Shown here: piece by piece, positions 10,968 to 22,096 of the stretch
Position numbering within the stretch: the stretch's first letter is position 1
How the letters are laid out: each line of letters opens with the position of its first letter
Source: Bacidia rubella
Taxonomy: Eukaryota > Ascomycota > Lecanoromycetes > Lecanorales > Ramalinaceae
Assembly: GCA_032158265.1 (NCBI GenBank)
Contig: JAVTIF010000003.1
Location: forward strand, 744,001 to 808,000
DNA: 64,000 bases
Direction: 5' to 3'
The notes under the pieces: generated by a model
Databases searched by the model: none
What the model was told of the DNA's origin: nothing
What the model saw: the letters and a program-made list of their open reading frames with translations, nothing else
Position numbers and translations under genes: made by a program

Positions 10968-12797
10968 TCAGAAAAGGTAAGCATTCTCCAGGCGCCGCCT
11001 CTCAACAATGTCCTCCTGCCTTTGATTTGCCTTTAGTTGGCGATCCTCTAGTTGATAGATCTCATACTCATCGTCGTCCAGCTCGTAGAATGGCCGGGTG
11101 TAAGCGTTTTCATGGTCTTCCAAATACCTATCATTGGCAAACCTGATCCAAGCAGTGTCGAATCGATTGTCCGTAGGAGTCAAAGGCTCAGTGTCGGCAG
11201 TGCTCCCAAACGACTCTTGTATACCCATGAAACCTAGCCCCCCATCAGGCCGCTGTATTGGTGTTACAAGATCGGACGCTATCAACCATGCCATATGGTC
11301 AGGATGGGCTGGGTTATCAGGATACATCGGCGATTTTGGTCTCATTCCCGGGTGAGCCATGCCTTTCGCATGGGTCTCCGCGGTACGTGGCAGAGGCACA
11401 TTCTGTTCGCTATAAGGTTGCCGTAATGAGGGCTGATCGACAGAGCTATACTTTGTCTGTAGCGAGAGGTCGCTGTGCCTGCGTTGACCCCTAATTCGTC
11501 CTGCTGGCTTCTCGCTATACTGTTCACTCGAGAGCCCGAAGGGCAAAACTTCCTCCAAATTTTCGACGCCTGTCGTTGAGGGTACTTGAGCTGCTGCAGT
11601 CTCATCGATGCTACTTGGCATGGGATCAAGTCGCAACGTTGAGAGGTCCACATTATCCAAAGTTTGCTGAGATGAATTAGATGAGCCTATTCGCTTCTCA
11701 AAGGACTTTAGACGGCTTTCAATCAATCTGGCTTCGTCTGAAAGTTCAATTGAGTGGTTTCTGGATGCCGACGAAGAAGCAATTGGGTCTTGTTGTTCAT
11801 GTTCCCCTGAATTAGCCCCGTCGTAATAGACGTGGGGTCTGCGGCTAGAGCTCTTTGAACGAGACATGCGTATCTCTTCTGGCTCGTCCATAAAACTGAC
11901 ATGGCTCCCGCTTCGATGACGGCGGCGACGTGGCCACCCTTCTGGCTCTTCAACATAGTGAGGACGTCGATGGCTTCGATTTCGGACAATTCGAACACTG
12001 CTTGTGCTCCTCTTGCGCCTTGGGGAGCGATTCTCAACATCCTCAATTACATAGCTAGTCTTCGATCGAGATCGGGGCACGGTCTTGCGAACTATCTCTA
12101 ATTCTTCTTCTGTTGAAGTTGTGGTCTCGCTTACTACGGTTGGGCGACGTTGCGGCCTTGAAGAATTATCGATGATGACGTTGACGCTCTCTCGTGAAGA
12201 AGCATGACCGAGGCCACGACTAGGGCGCGAGTAACTGTCAGGAGAGTAATGACGGTGTCGTCGGTGGGAGCGATAGAAGTCTTCGGACGAATCACCAGAG
12301 CAATCGTGTTTGTGGGAGTGGACGCGTTGATGGCAATCGGCATGCCTCTTCCGTCCCCGATGATCGCATGGACTCTCCTCGCTTGAAGTGCTTTTACCGC
12401 GACACGACCTGCAAAGCCCTGGCTTTGGGACCTCTCCGGGCAGGAGTGGATGACGGGCTGACCATGCAGGAGATCTGAACTTTCCGCAAGCGGCGCAGCT
12501 ATGTTTGGCGGTACGTGGATCTTTGGCTTCCAATGGAAATACAGGTATGCGTCGCCGCCGCGTGTAGTGCCGGTGTCTAGATGGGTAATTATCGTATACG
12601 TAGTCAGAGTCGTAATAGTCAAGACGTGACCAAGAGTTCATTTTGTTCGAGCGAGACCTCTGCCGTCGAGGGGTAAAGACGTTACTTAGCACTTGTCCGA
12701 ACGTTGATCTATCTCGGTAGCACTCCGGCCTTTTTCGTACGAAGGATGGTTTGCGATCACCTGGGAGAACTCCGATATATGTTTGACCAGGCACCAT
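10968..12797 (-). CDS. Arg/Ser-rich disordered protein with CxxC zinc knuckle
   Basis: Single frame, 609 residues, from an ATG; a second in-frame ATG at 12641 (residue 53, MNSWSRLDYYDSDYVYD) is an alternative start. Near residue 99 there is a CxxC...CxxC unit: CAACGKFRSPAWSARHP, a short Gly/Pro-rich spacer, then CRSCRGK. This looks like a treble-clef or GATA-like zinc knuckle. The flanks are strongly basic and Ser-rich (many RRRRH, SRSK and SSRR runs), followed by a C-terminal part with a conserved-looking segment (HPDHMAWLIASDLVTP) and an acidic Tyr-rich end (FYELDDDEYEIYQLED). I do not recognise a named family. Nucleic-acid or chromatin association is a guess from the composition. A 1-kb gap separates it from the divergent phospholipase gene. 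Confidence 0.8.
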   Translation of the reverse strand: MVPGQTYIGVLPGDRKPSFVRKRPECYRDRSTFGQVLSNVFTPRRQRSRSNKMNSWSRLDYYDSDYVYDNYPSRHRHYTRRRRIPVFPLEAKDPRTAKHSCAACGKFRSPAWSARHPLLPGEVPKPGLCRSCRGKSTSSEESPCDHRGRKRHADCHQRVHSHKHDCSGDSSEDFYRSHRRHRHYSPDSYSRPSRGLGHASSRESVNVIIDNSSRPQRRPTVVSETTTSTEEELEIVRKTVPRSRSKTSYVIEDVENRSPRRKRSTSSVRIVRNRSHRRPHYVEEPEGWPRRRRHRSGSHVSFMDEPEEIRMSRSKSSSRRPHVYYDGANSGEHEQQDPIASSSASRNHSIELSDEARLIESRLKSFEKRIGSSNSSQQTLDNVDLSTLRLDPMPSSIDETAAAQVPSTTGVENLEEVLPFGLSSEQYSEKPAGRIRGQRRHSDLSLQTKYSSVDQPSLRQPYSEQNVPLPRTAETHAKGMAHPGMRPKSPMYPDNPAHPDHMAWLIASDLVTPIQRPDGGLGFMGIQESFGSTADTEPLTPTDNRFDTAWIRFANDRYLEDHENAYTRPFYELDDDEYEIYQLEDRQLKANQRQEDIVERRRLENAYLF

Positions 12798-13804
12798 AAG
12801 CTCCCCAGGAGGAATACTATTACGTCGTCAGCAAGTCTCCTAGAAGCTGTCATATTGAGGTCTATACGTCAATGGCATGGCGGCGCTGGTGCATGATCCA
12901 CCCCCAAGGGTTTATGAGTCCTCATTGCCGCCAATCAGGCATGATTGGTCGAGTGTCAAACTTTCTACAAGGTGTAGACGATCTCCAGCTGTTAAGTGAT
13001 GTTGGTTCACGAGGAGGAAAGGGAATGAGCGTTGAGCAAAGGTCAGCGATGTGGATTAAGCAATATGAATATGATTATGTTACCAGTACAGCCATGGCGC
13101 GAAGCAAGAAAGGAGTGTGATGTGTGTATGTTAAGCAGATATTGCTGAAGTAGTAAGAAAAAAGAGCATCTGGCGCTCGGGGCAAAGGAAGTAACTTAAA
13201 TGAGTGGAAAAGAAATGGCAGGTGCGATAATTCCTTGACACTTGACATTCAAACACACGCATTAGCAACAGTGGGTAGAAGGCGCGACTCAAAGTCGGGT
13301 TCTATTTTGTCATCCTGGAATCCCAAGAATCCATAGACTCTCTTTGGAAGCTTTCAGTAGCTGACTATCTGAGCAAGCATCACGATCAATGGGCAAAAAT
13401 CCCAATGATAATAAAGACATCGTCGACGTGTAGTGATGATTCTGATAATCCCTGCCCGCACTAGTTCAATTGAGTTTGGGTGACCCGGAGGAACGTTTCA
13501 CCTAGCGTTGAGCTGTTTCTCAAACAAAGGACCAACCGAGGGAACCCCTCTGGTCCTTCACGGATGAAGACGATGCAAGTCGCGCTTTCCAGAAGCCGGT
13601 GAGCTTCGACAGAGCATGCTGGCAGCAGACAAGCTCGGCTCTTATTGGTGGAAGCTGCAAACGATGTGCAGCTGTAGCGATAGTGCTGGTTCACGAGCTT
13701 ACTCAGACAAGCTTCCGCCTCCCTGAATGATCTGAATATGAGTACTCCTTGTCTCGCCTCCTTGACTTGACAGAACCCAAAATTGGCATTGCTGAAGGGC
13801 GACA
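12798..13804. other. Divergent intergenic region
   Basis: One kb between the divergently transcribed Arg/Ser-rich gene and the phospholipase C gene; both promoters must lie here. No supported coding frame. Confidence 0.5.
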
Positions 13805-15870
13805 ATGTCGAAGCCAATTACTGCTCCATTGGCACAGGACTATGATCCGTCAACAGTACCCTATTTCACACCTACTATTCTTACGTACCTGCATAGCATC
13901 TCCGCTGGCCATCGACCCTTGTCAGACGCTCAAAAGGCTGAAATTGCAGGACCTCCATATGACAATAAGTTCCTACAGTATATGAGCTCCTCAAAGTCCG
14001 ATGCGGTCAAGTCAGCGCCTCAGTCCAGTTTGGGGCATCCGCTGTCACACTACTTTATCAACAGTAGTCATAACACTTATCTGACAGGCAATCAGCTCTA
14101 TAGCGATGCTAGTACAGCACCTTATACTACCGTAAGTCTTTCTGGACCTAAAAGGCCGGTGCTGTCTTTAAGGCGCGAATACATCTGACTTCGATTATTG
14201 AAGGCATTGCTTCGCGGTTGTCGGTGCATCGAGATTGATGTTTGGAATGGTGAGCCACAATCTCCAAAGCCTGAAACCTCAATACATACGGAAGGCGAGA
14301 AGAGGGGCAAGCTCAAACATTACTTGAGCAAGGCATTTTCTTCCGGGAAAAAGTCGTCAGACGAACACTCTAAGATCTCCAAAATTGCTTCAAAGGACTC
14401 TAACGGAGATGGAAACCCTTCGCATATGCCGACTCCTTGGGTTTCGGCCTCTTCTGTTACGCGAGCGGAGCCAAGAGTACTGCATGGATACACTCTGACG
14501 AAAGAGATCCCTTTTCGTGATGTTTGCTCCGCGATTATGAATGCTGCGTTTGTGAATAGGTAAAGTCTATCGCTCGTTGAAGAAGACTTTGTGCTGACCG
14601 TCATGATAGCGACCTTCCCATTATCATTAGCCTTGAAGTTCATGCGAATCCGGAACAACAGGAGGTCATGGTCGAGATCATCCAAGCCACATTCAGGGGA
14701 CACCTTGTATCTCCTCCTTCTGTCGATGACTTGGCGCTCCCTAGTCCAGACTCCCTCCGGAAGAAGGTCCTTATAAAAGTAAAATTTGCCCATCCGAAGA
14801 AAGCAACAGAGCATGCGGCAGAAAAGGAGACAAACCTGACCGTCAAATCCTTGCCAAAGAAGAGATCCAAGATTTCCATCATGTCATCCTCGTCCTCGTC
14901 GTCTAATGATGCTACCGCCTCGAGTCCAGAACCTAAAGAGAAGAAGTCATCCATCATACCTTCATTGTCCGCGCTGGGCATCTACACTAGATCTTACCAC
15001 TTTTCAAACCTTTCTTCGCCAGAAGCACTCGTGCCTACGCATATCTTCTCCTTGTCTGAGAAGAAACTCATGGAAGTTCATGAATCACATGGTCCCACTC
15101 TTTTCTCTCACAATCAGAATTTCCTCATGCGGGCTTTCCCGTCCGGGCTTCGCGTCCGCAGTGATAATTTGGATCCTTCAATCTTCTGGAGAAAAGGTGT
15201 TCAGATAGTTGCTCTAAATTGGCAAAGATGGGATAAGGGCATGATGCTCAACGAAGCGATGTTTGAAGGATCAGGTGGATGGGTACTAAAACCAAGCGGC
15301 TACCTTGGACAGACCACGCTTGTGGGTCTGCAGGGCAAGAATCCGGGCCCTCGGGCTGGCGAGGTGAAAGAAATTGGCCAGCAATCTCAAGCGGACGCCA
15401 TTGAACACAAGACGCTGACTTTGGGCATTACGATCCTTGCTGCGCAGAACCTACCACTGCCTTCTACTTTGAAGTCCTCTCACTCCTTTCGACCCTATCT
15501 CAAGATTGAATTGCATATAGAGAAACCTAGAGAGCGAACAGGTGCTCCCATCGAAAGTGAAGGGAGAGCGAAGGAAGAGGAGGAGAGCAAGTTCAAACAC
15601 ACCATTAAGCCCGACTGTAAAGGCAGCACGGAAATTGATTTCAACGCAACGAAGGTCGATTTTAAAGAAGTGCCTGGGGTTGTCGAGGATCTCGCTTTCC
15701 TAAGAATCAAGGTTCAAAATGATGAGATGGGAAAAGATCCTCTTGCTGCGTGGACCTGCGTAAGGCTTGATCGACTAAAGAGTGGATGGAGGTTTCTGCA
15801 CCTGATGGATGGAGAAGGCAATGGATGTCGAGGAGTGCTGCTCATTGGTGTTGAACAAAGTCTGTTCTAG
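13805..15870 (+). CDS. Phosphoinositide-specific phospholipase C
   Basis: Three exons (13805-14131, 14204-14559, 14610-15870) encode 647 residues. The enzyme hydrolyses PtdIns(4,5)P2 to diacylglycerol and inositol trisphosphate. The X half shows PLSHYFINSSHNTYLTGNQL with the catalytic His-Asn, GCRCIEIDVW with the Glu/Asp that bind calcium, LHGYTLT with the second catalytic His, and the Glu in SLEVH. The Y half begins near residue 350 (YTRSYHFSNL) and includes FPSGLRVRSDNLDP and WQRWDKGMMLNEAMF. A C2-like segment follows (LTLGITILAAQNLPLP). The X half is interrupted by a basic/Ser-rich insert (about residues 140-200), and a low-complexity linker separates X and Y. There is no EF-hand or PH domain upstream, so it is shorter than yeast Plc1. 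Introns of 72 and 50 bp have matching phases. Confidence 0.93.
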
Positions 15871-16531
15871 TTTTGCTCAACACTGATTGTTCACCGCCCG
15901 GACCCCTCACCTTTGCTGGTGCTACTCTCTGAAGACATTGGCATAGAACTCTGGCGTCGAATGGCTTCAGGCTTCGGGTTCACATCGTGGTCATCGTTGA
16001 ACGATATCCCACCTCCTGATTTGGTTGCTTTGGATTCGCGTTTTGACATGTTTGTGTTTCACTTGGCTTTGTGAGCAAGTCCAATCACGTACGTCACCCT
16101 AATGCAGTCGGTTGTAGCGCGTTGCTTGCGGTAACCTGTGGAGCATCCTTGCCTACCCAACCATATGCTGCTAACCGCGCGGATGCCGACGATCTAACAG
16201 AGTTTAGCCCAACAAGTTAATTCAAGGTGAGCATTGTATTAAAAGCTTCTAATTCCACTAATAATAATGTATCTTTTCGCTTTTAGCACAACAGTGCAAA
16301 ACTCCTTAGTCTATCAGCTTTTCCCCGTCTATACCGATGCATCTGACGAACGGTACGAGCATGAGACACTCGACAATTCAAATTAACACTCTGAAGCTCT
16401 TTTCACTAGCTGTCGTGGAACAGTGTTCTTCCCTGTACAGGTGTTTTTCAACACCTCGAGATCAAGCTAAGCCCTGTCAGTTGGTATACCGGGTACCTTG
16501 GCGATCCTTTCCTACCTTTGACGCTCCGATT
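15871..16531. other. Intergenic
   Basis: About 660 bases between the phospholipase gene and the convergent zinc-ribbon gene. A plus frame at 16337-16678 overlaps the latter antisense and is not protein-like. Nothing else seen. Confidence 0.5.
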
Positions 16532-16810
16532 TTAGCAAGGTTGACCGCACCGAGGACAGTGTTTGCCCGGAAGGACCCATTGCTCAACCCCTTTCTCAGC
16601 GCAACGTGGACAACGGACTCCGGGCATTTTGCCATCCTGCTCGCAAATCAGTATCTCCCATATCAGTACGGAGGCTGATGGCGCCCTTACCGGCATTCGT
16701 GTTCTTGGTTGATCTGCATTTGCATCGTACCCCTCCAGTGCCAGTATCTCAGTCGTAACAGACTGTGGCCCTTCCACAACGAACTTGGGCTTCACGGCAG
16801 GTATGCTCAT
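16532..16810 (-). CDS. Small zinc-ribbon-like protein
   Basis: Two exons (16691-16810 and 16532-16636) encode 74 residues. The 54-bp intron (GTAAGG...GAGCAG) is a multiple of three and has no stop, so the unspliced frame reads straight through. The start MSIPAVKPKFVVEG was preferred; another in-frame ATG lies four codons upstream. The C-terminal half has two knuckles, CPRCAEK and CPRCGQPC, 16 residues apart with a short hydrophobic strand (VEQWVLPGKH) between: the geometry of a four-cysteine zinc ribbon. I do not know a name for the family and assign no function. Small proteins of this kind often serve as zinc-binding adaptors or scaffold subunits, which is only a suggestion. Confidence 0.65.
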   Translation of the reverse strand: MSIPAVKPKFVVEGPQSVTTEILALEGYDANADQPRTRMPVRAPSASVLIWEILICEQDGKMPGVRCPRCAEKGVEQWVLPGKHCPRCGQPC

Positions 16811-19714
16811 CGTATGCCGCATCCTGGGTGGTTTTGTCAAAGGGTAGAAAATCCGAAATATACAAGCTCTTTGTTGGTGGCCTACAATCTCATACAACAC
16901 TTATGTCGCTAAGTATTTTTTAACATATCTTGAAGAAGGTGTTTCGGAAGCTTTAATAGACGACCAGATTGCTCGAAATGAGCATTTGTGTACTTCTCAA
17001 ATCTTCGGGATAGACGCTCTCCACAATGGTGCCGCAGATGAGCTGGACGAGAACTGCTGCTCGGATTCCTCCTCTGGTTTGAAAAGTTTGTGCGAGGCAG
17101 TCCCATGTCAATGGGATTCGGTCTTGTCAAACTTTTGCCTTTCTTGACTTGATTCTTCACACTAAAAGGAGCCGGTGAGCGGGTGATCCTTGCCCTAGCT
17201 TGAGCATTATTGATCTGATATAGACTCGAGGGTACAAGCACTGGGTGAAACTGGAACACGTTGCCACGTTGTGCGTCAACAGCTCTTGGCGTCATTTCAT
17301 TAGATATGCGGTCAACAAACGAGGACTGCTGGCGCCCGAGTAAAGTGGTGAAAACCGAGACTGAGAGTCCAGTTTGATTGCTTGACTGTCTAGCTAGCAA
17401 TCAAAAGAGGATCAAGGGAATGCTAATCGGCGGCAGGCGCGAAAACCAATCCCTAGTAAAGCCTGATAAGGTAAAAAACTGTCTATTCTACTGGGTCCGA
17501 GATGCGGCATCTACTAGAGCAACTATCGTTGCCTTAAATGCAAGGTCACTTTGACGGTCTGAGCATGAGCACGAGCACATGGCCAGATCTTAGCGTTGAA
17601 GACGGTCTAAAGGCTAATTCACCTTATATGTCCTACAACAGTCAACATGTTGGAACAAGCAAGATTGAGATGGTCTAAAAGAGGCTGGAGTATTTGCGAG
17701 CTGTATCGACGAACACTTCGATTTGCCACGAAAAGCAAGTAGAGCCGAAACTATGGCATGCTTCCCAACCTGTCGTATTTCTCGAGTTGTTGTAGTCTGC
17801 AACGGCTTCTGACAGACAGCTACATCGAATTTCAGATATAGTTTTCGGGCTGATGGGGAACGGTAGGGTGACTTGTCGCAATATTTGTGAATCTTGATGA
17901 ACTCACCAATGAGAGGCGACCTTGGCACCTGCAGTGTGATGGTTCCAGCTGTAAGGGGCGATTACCTGCCCGCCACCCACTGAAGGTTAGAGATCTCACC
18001 GCCATGTCACGTCAACATGCTTAACTTGGAACACGATATCGAGGAATGCACGGACCTACTAGAGCTACGTGTACAATTAAGCTTCCTTGCTGCTAATGCT
18101 AGTATCGCTTTATGTCGCCAATCCCACGCTGTTCCGAGACTCTTGACGGGTTCTGTACCGGCCTGGCCCTCGAAAGCCACGAGCTCTTCGGACTGAAGCT
18201 TTTCTTCCCACTTCTGAGAACGAGATAGGAAGACGTGGTTGAGCATGATAGGATGGAACCAACCGTGAGGACTAGCAATGGCCTTTTGCACCTTCTGGCT
18301 TTCTGCCACGATTGTGGGTCGTCTTTTCTGCATCACATCAAACTGCAGTAGATCTACCGTGTTTGCACCTTACGATAAAGTCAATCTACTTCTTCGGTAG
18401 GCCACATAAGCCGACGATCTTCTGACCAGAATAGGAATGCAATGCCGACTGTGACTTGTTTACTTCACCTGCTTGGCGTGACATCCACAACCAGCGCCTC
18501 TGTTGTTCGTCAACATTGTCTCAGACTTTGAAGCATGCTTCGTAAGGGAGACAGCCATACTCATGGCTTGCGTACTGCGCCATCACCGTTTGTTAGCAAA
18601 TGCCTTGAGGTCTCTTGACAAAGGTGTATGTGACTGCCGCCGATCTTATCATTCAAGGGACACAGATCCCGTTTTGGGACTGGGTTAATCGAGACGGACC
18701 AAGAGTGGCGAGTCTCAAGCCAGAAGATTAGCTTTGTGCAAGAACCGAAGGCCTCCATCGTGCTTCGGCTACTGTGATCGCATATCTATTGGCACGCATT
18801 ATGCTGCCAATAGTTGCCTTCAACAGACAATTGTACTCTGACGGTATCCCTTGATCTTCATTTTGCTTTTGCTTGAAACAAACCCTCTATGTTACCACAC
18901 AGGATGACGGCGTGGGAGATCTTGTGGCTACTATCGACAGAGAGCACCGATTTAGACTCATCACATTAGATCGGGCGTGCTGCTTCAGGATCTCCTAAAC
19001 GGAGCGGCGTTGTCGTCTAGACCCTATGCGTTTGGGAGTAGGCTTGGAATGATTGTGGCTACCTCTGGAAGAAATGAATATACTACGAAAGCGATTGATG
19101 GATTCCCTTGCTGTACATACATTTGACTCCTCTATGATATGCCCCTTGCCTAGCAAATGCACACGTTCCCTAAGACCTCAATGAGCAAGCACAAGAGCGT
19201 TGTCAGAGGTCTCACGCCCTGCCAGATGCAAATGACTATGTGCGACAGCAGTATGCATGCCAGCAATGAGTCCGGAGTTATTGAATGCAGATGATCGGTG
19301 TCATTAATTTTCCGATTGGCGCTATGAATAATAATAAGTTAAGGGTTCCCCGCAATTTGATCCTGAATTGCAGTCACAATGACCCCCTAAAACCTCCGTG
19401 CAGTACCCCCATTGCCCCCCCCACCTCTCACTCGTCTTTGCCATTCCGCAAGCCTGGCTGCCCGCGAGAGATGACGCTGACCCCTCCCGTCCAATGACGA
19501 GGCTAGCCATTTCGCTTGAGAATGACAGTCCCGGGCACATTTAGCTTCTTGATGCCTACCGCAACTTTGATATGGCACTTGGCTGGCGCTGGGCCCAGAA
19601 TCCGGTTGGCGCGTCTACCAAAGACGTCAATCCATTACCAAAATATTGAACCTGCTCCCGCTCTCCTCCCTCGCTGTGCTCTTCACATCTGGTCTGTCCA
19701 AGTCAGTACGGACA
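16811..19714. other. Long gene-poor region with weak open frames
   Basis: Nearly 3 kb without a supported gene. Minus 16909-17400 (163 codons) and minus 18007-18336 (109 codons) are the longest frames. The second contains a stretch (SPHGWFHPIMLNHVFLSRSQKWEEKL) that reads like real protein and might be a relic exon, but no flanking exons could be joined to it. GC content does not look shifted. No terminal repeats were seen. Confidence 0.45.
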
Positions 19715-21757
19715 ATGCCTCCTGGGTCGCCTCCCACTCCTCGCCGGCCTCTTCCGCAGCCTGTTGAGCAGACTCAGAAGAGCAACAGGGCATCCAGATC
19801 AGGCCAGCCAGATCCTGCAGGTGATGCGTCCACGCCTGACCCTGTTCGCCGAGCATTACCTCAACCGGTGGAGATGACAAGTAGTACATCCAGAAAAGTC
19901 AGCAAAGATGCTCGTCAGGACGATCCTCGTGACGCTTCTGCCGCCGCATCGAGACCCGCTCGTTCCTTGCCTCAATCAATTGAAACCGATGCTTCGTCCT
20001 CCAAGTCGCGGCGCTTTCTCCCAGACATGGTGGAGAGCAGCCGGCGGTCAAGGAAGAACACAAGGACATCATCGGGTGCCTTGGAAGACAAGAGTAACGA
20101 AAGTCCTCCTGCACGAGAAGATCCAGTTGCCCACCCCTTCCGACGCAAGAGGCCGGATTTGGTTCCTGGCCCACCCGACAATTCTCCTTTGCCTAGTACA
20201 GATCGTGTTCCACAAGTTCCGCCTGAATCCAAATTCTCCTCCTCAAAATTAGCAGAGAAGGTGCCTCGAAGACATTCTTTCCGAATCCCGGAGCTGCCAT
20301 CCATTCGCTCTACATCCGGGACCGAGGAAGACTCCAACGCTTCCGACGTACCCTCTCTATCAAAAGTATCGTCGGCTGAATCAGACCCTGCACAGCGAGC
20401 CAATGCAAAGAGAAGGAAGAAAACATATCCTATTTCCGCACGAGACACTGAAGATGAAAGATTCTCTGGGTATCTTCTGACATTAGCGGCGAATGCTGCA
20501 GAGAAACAGTTACGTGACCAGGCGATGGCTGCTTACCCTAATGAGAATGTTCATGAATACGTTGATCACTACGCTGTTGATCGGGATTCAGATGAGGAGT
20601 CAGACCTAGTGGAACACACTGGCAAGCTGTCAATTGAGGTTTCCGATGATGAAGGTGGCGGAGGATCTAGGAAGACAAGGCATATACATAGGGAATCAGC
20701 TGCAGGATGGGACATGACAGAGATGCGGCAACATCAGGCCAAATTGGAAGAACAAAAGGAGATTGCCTGGGCACCAGCAGAGAAACAGCCGGAGCTTGGT
20801 CGGCGAAAATCAATACAACAGGATGCAGTTCAAGTTGGTCCTCCGCAGCCACCCAAAGACGTGGTCGGTTGGCAGAAAGATAATGAAATCAATCCAATGC
20901 GAAAAGCTGCGGCACCCCCTATGGCTGGGCAAGACCTTCGCTTCCCAAAGTGTCAATCTCCGCGTCAGACCAGGGTAGATCCCCAGAATTATCCAGGGGC
21001 AAGAAAGTCGTCGTCATCTCAATCAAAGCAACACACAGGACTATGGCAATCTAAGGGAAGCCAGTCACGCAAGACCTCCTCATCCGGCCTCTGGATGGGC
21101 GTCAACGCCGCCTCCGCACAAGCAGCGATGTCTCCACCGCGAGGTGTACAGTCCGGCTTGATCACTCCTAACCGCGAGCGAACCGACCCCTTCGTCTCTC
21201 TCAATACCTCTGCCTCCCCAGATCCCTCCACCTCAACCATGATCTCTTCCCCAGCAGTCGAGCTACGCTCTCAGTCCAACTTCTTTCCCCCAACACCTCC
21301 ACCCTCCCAACCGTCTTCCCTATCCACATCTACAGCCGCCACCAAAACCAGCATCACGGATGAAACCCTCGCCTCCGAGTTCTCAGACACCTTCATAACC
21401 CAACTCTACAACTACCTCTCCCTCGGCTACCCCGTGCTCGCCCGCCCTTATGACCCTGAACTCTCTCGCATAACCCGGGTCTCCATCGAGAAACTACGCA
21501 AAGACGACGCGAACGCGAATGCAAGGGGTTACCTAGGCGTGCCAGAGGGAACAGGCGAGGACGCGCGCGGAAGTCTGGAGAGTCCTGGCGAGAGATGGAA
21601 GGCGCTGCGGTTGTACGTCTGGGAGTGGGGACGGCAGCAGAAGTCGCTGTGGGACAATGATGCTCAAGAGCGTGGGTGGGGGCAGGGCGAGGCGAGCTAT
21701 GAGACTGGAGGGGGTTGGGTTGGGACTAGTGCTAGGAAGGGGAGCTGGGCTTGGTGA
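19715..21757 (+). CDS. Repeat-motif disordered protein, conserved fungal type
   Basis: Single exon, 680 residues from the first in-frame ATG (MPPGSPPTPRRPLPQPVE). The frame extends 23 codons further upstream, but only to a non-ATG codon. Within the first 110 residues a short motif recurs four times: RRPLPQPVE, RRALPQPVE, ARSLPQSIE and RRFLPDMVE, roughly at residues 10, 45, 82 and 99, each followed by Ser/Thr/Lys. The middle is charged and Ser-rich. A conserved-looking C-terminal domain begins near residue 545 (LASEFSDTFITQLYNYLSLGYPVLARPYD) and contains WKALRLYVWEWGRQQ, ending in a Gly/Trp-rich tail. I do not recognise a named family. The repeated motif looks like a linear peptide docked by a partner, and the C-terminal part looks like a small helical domain. 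Confidence 0.82.
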   Translation: MPPGSPPTPRRPLPQPVEQTQKSNRASRSGQPDPAGDASTPDPVRRALPQPVEMTSSTSRKVSKDARQDDPRDASAAASRPARSLPQSIETDASSSKSRRFLPDMVESSRRSRKNTRTSSGALEDKSNESPPAREDPVAHPFRRKRPDLVPGPPDNSPLPSTDRVPQVPPESKFSSSKLAEKVPRRHSFRIPELPSIRSTSGTEEDSNASDVPSLSKVSSAESDPAQRANAKRRKKTYPISARDTEDERFSGYLLTLAANAAEKQLRDQAMAAYPNENVHEYVDHYAVDRDSDEESDLVEHTGKLSIEVSDDEGGGGSRKTRHIHRESAAGWDMTEMRQHQAKLEEQKEIAWAPAEKQPELGRRKSIQQDAVQVGPPQPPKDVVGWQKDNEINPMRKAAAPPMAGQDLRFPKCQSPRQTRVDPQNYPGARKSSSSQSKQHTGLWQSKGSQSRKTSSSGLWMGVNAASAQAAMSPPRGVQSGLITPNRERTDPFVSLNTSASPDPSTSTMISSPAVELRSQSNFFPPTPPPSQPSSLSTSTAATKTSITDETLASEFSDTFITQLYNYLSLGYPVLARPYDPELSRITRVSIEKLRKDDANANARGYLGVPEGTGEDARGSLESPGERWKALRLYVWEWGRQQKSLWDNDAQERGWGQGEASYETGGGWVGTSARKGSWAW

Positions 21758-22096
21758 GGAGACGGTGGGTCGAGTTGCTGGATGGGGTGTGCTTTGCTAC
21801 AGTTGTTGCGTACGAGCGATATTTGAGCGTTTACTGCATGATGATGATAAACATGAGCTTTGATGATGTGTACGGGCGAAAGACGATACGAAAGCGTGAG
21901 CAGATGTGCTTGTCGGGAGAATGGCTATTTAAATGTGTGTGGAAGAGGCCCTAAGTTGTGGAACAGGAAGTAAAACACTAGCAGGCTATACAAAATCTCA
22001 GAAGCCGCCAGATATTTCTATCTTCGTGAGCCTTGATTGGCATCCCCATCATACTCTTCGTAAATCGCATCACGGGCTCTCTTAGACATTCGCCCA
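21758..22096. other. Convergent 3' region
   Basis: 339 bases between two converging genes. It should contain both terminators. Short frames here are extensions of shadow frames and are not supported. Confidence 0.5.

Noticed and set aside
16909..17400. Minus-strand open frame of 163 codons
   Set aside because: Basic, low-information composition and no conserved-looking segment; kept only as a remark in the gap entry.
19646..19714. Upstream extension of the repeat-motif protein, hydrophobic and signal-like
   Set aside because: Begins at a TTG codon, not ATG; the extension is probably leader sequence.
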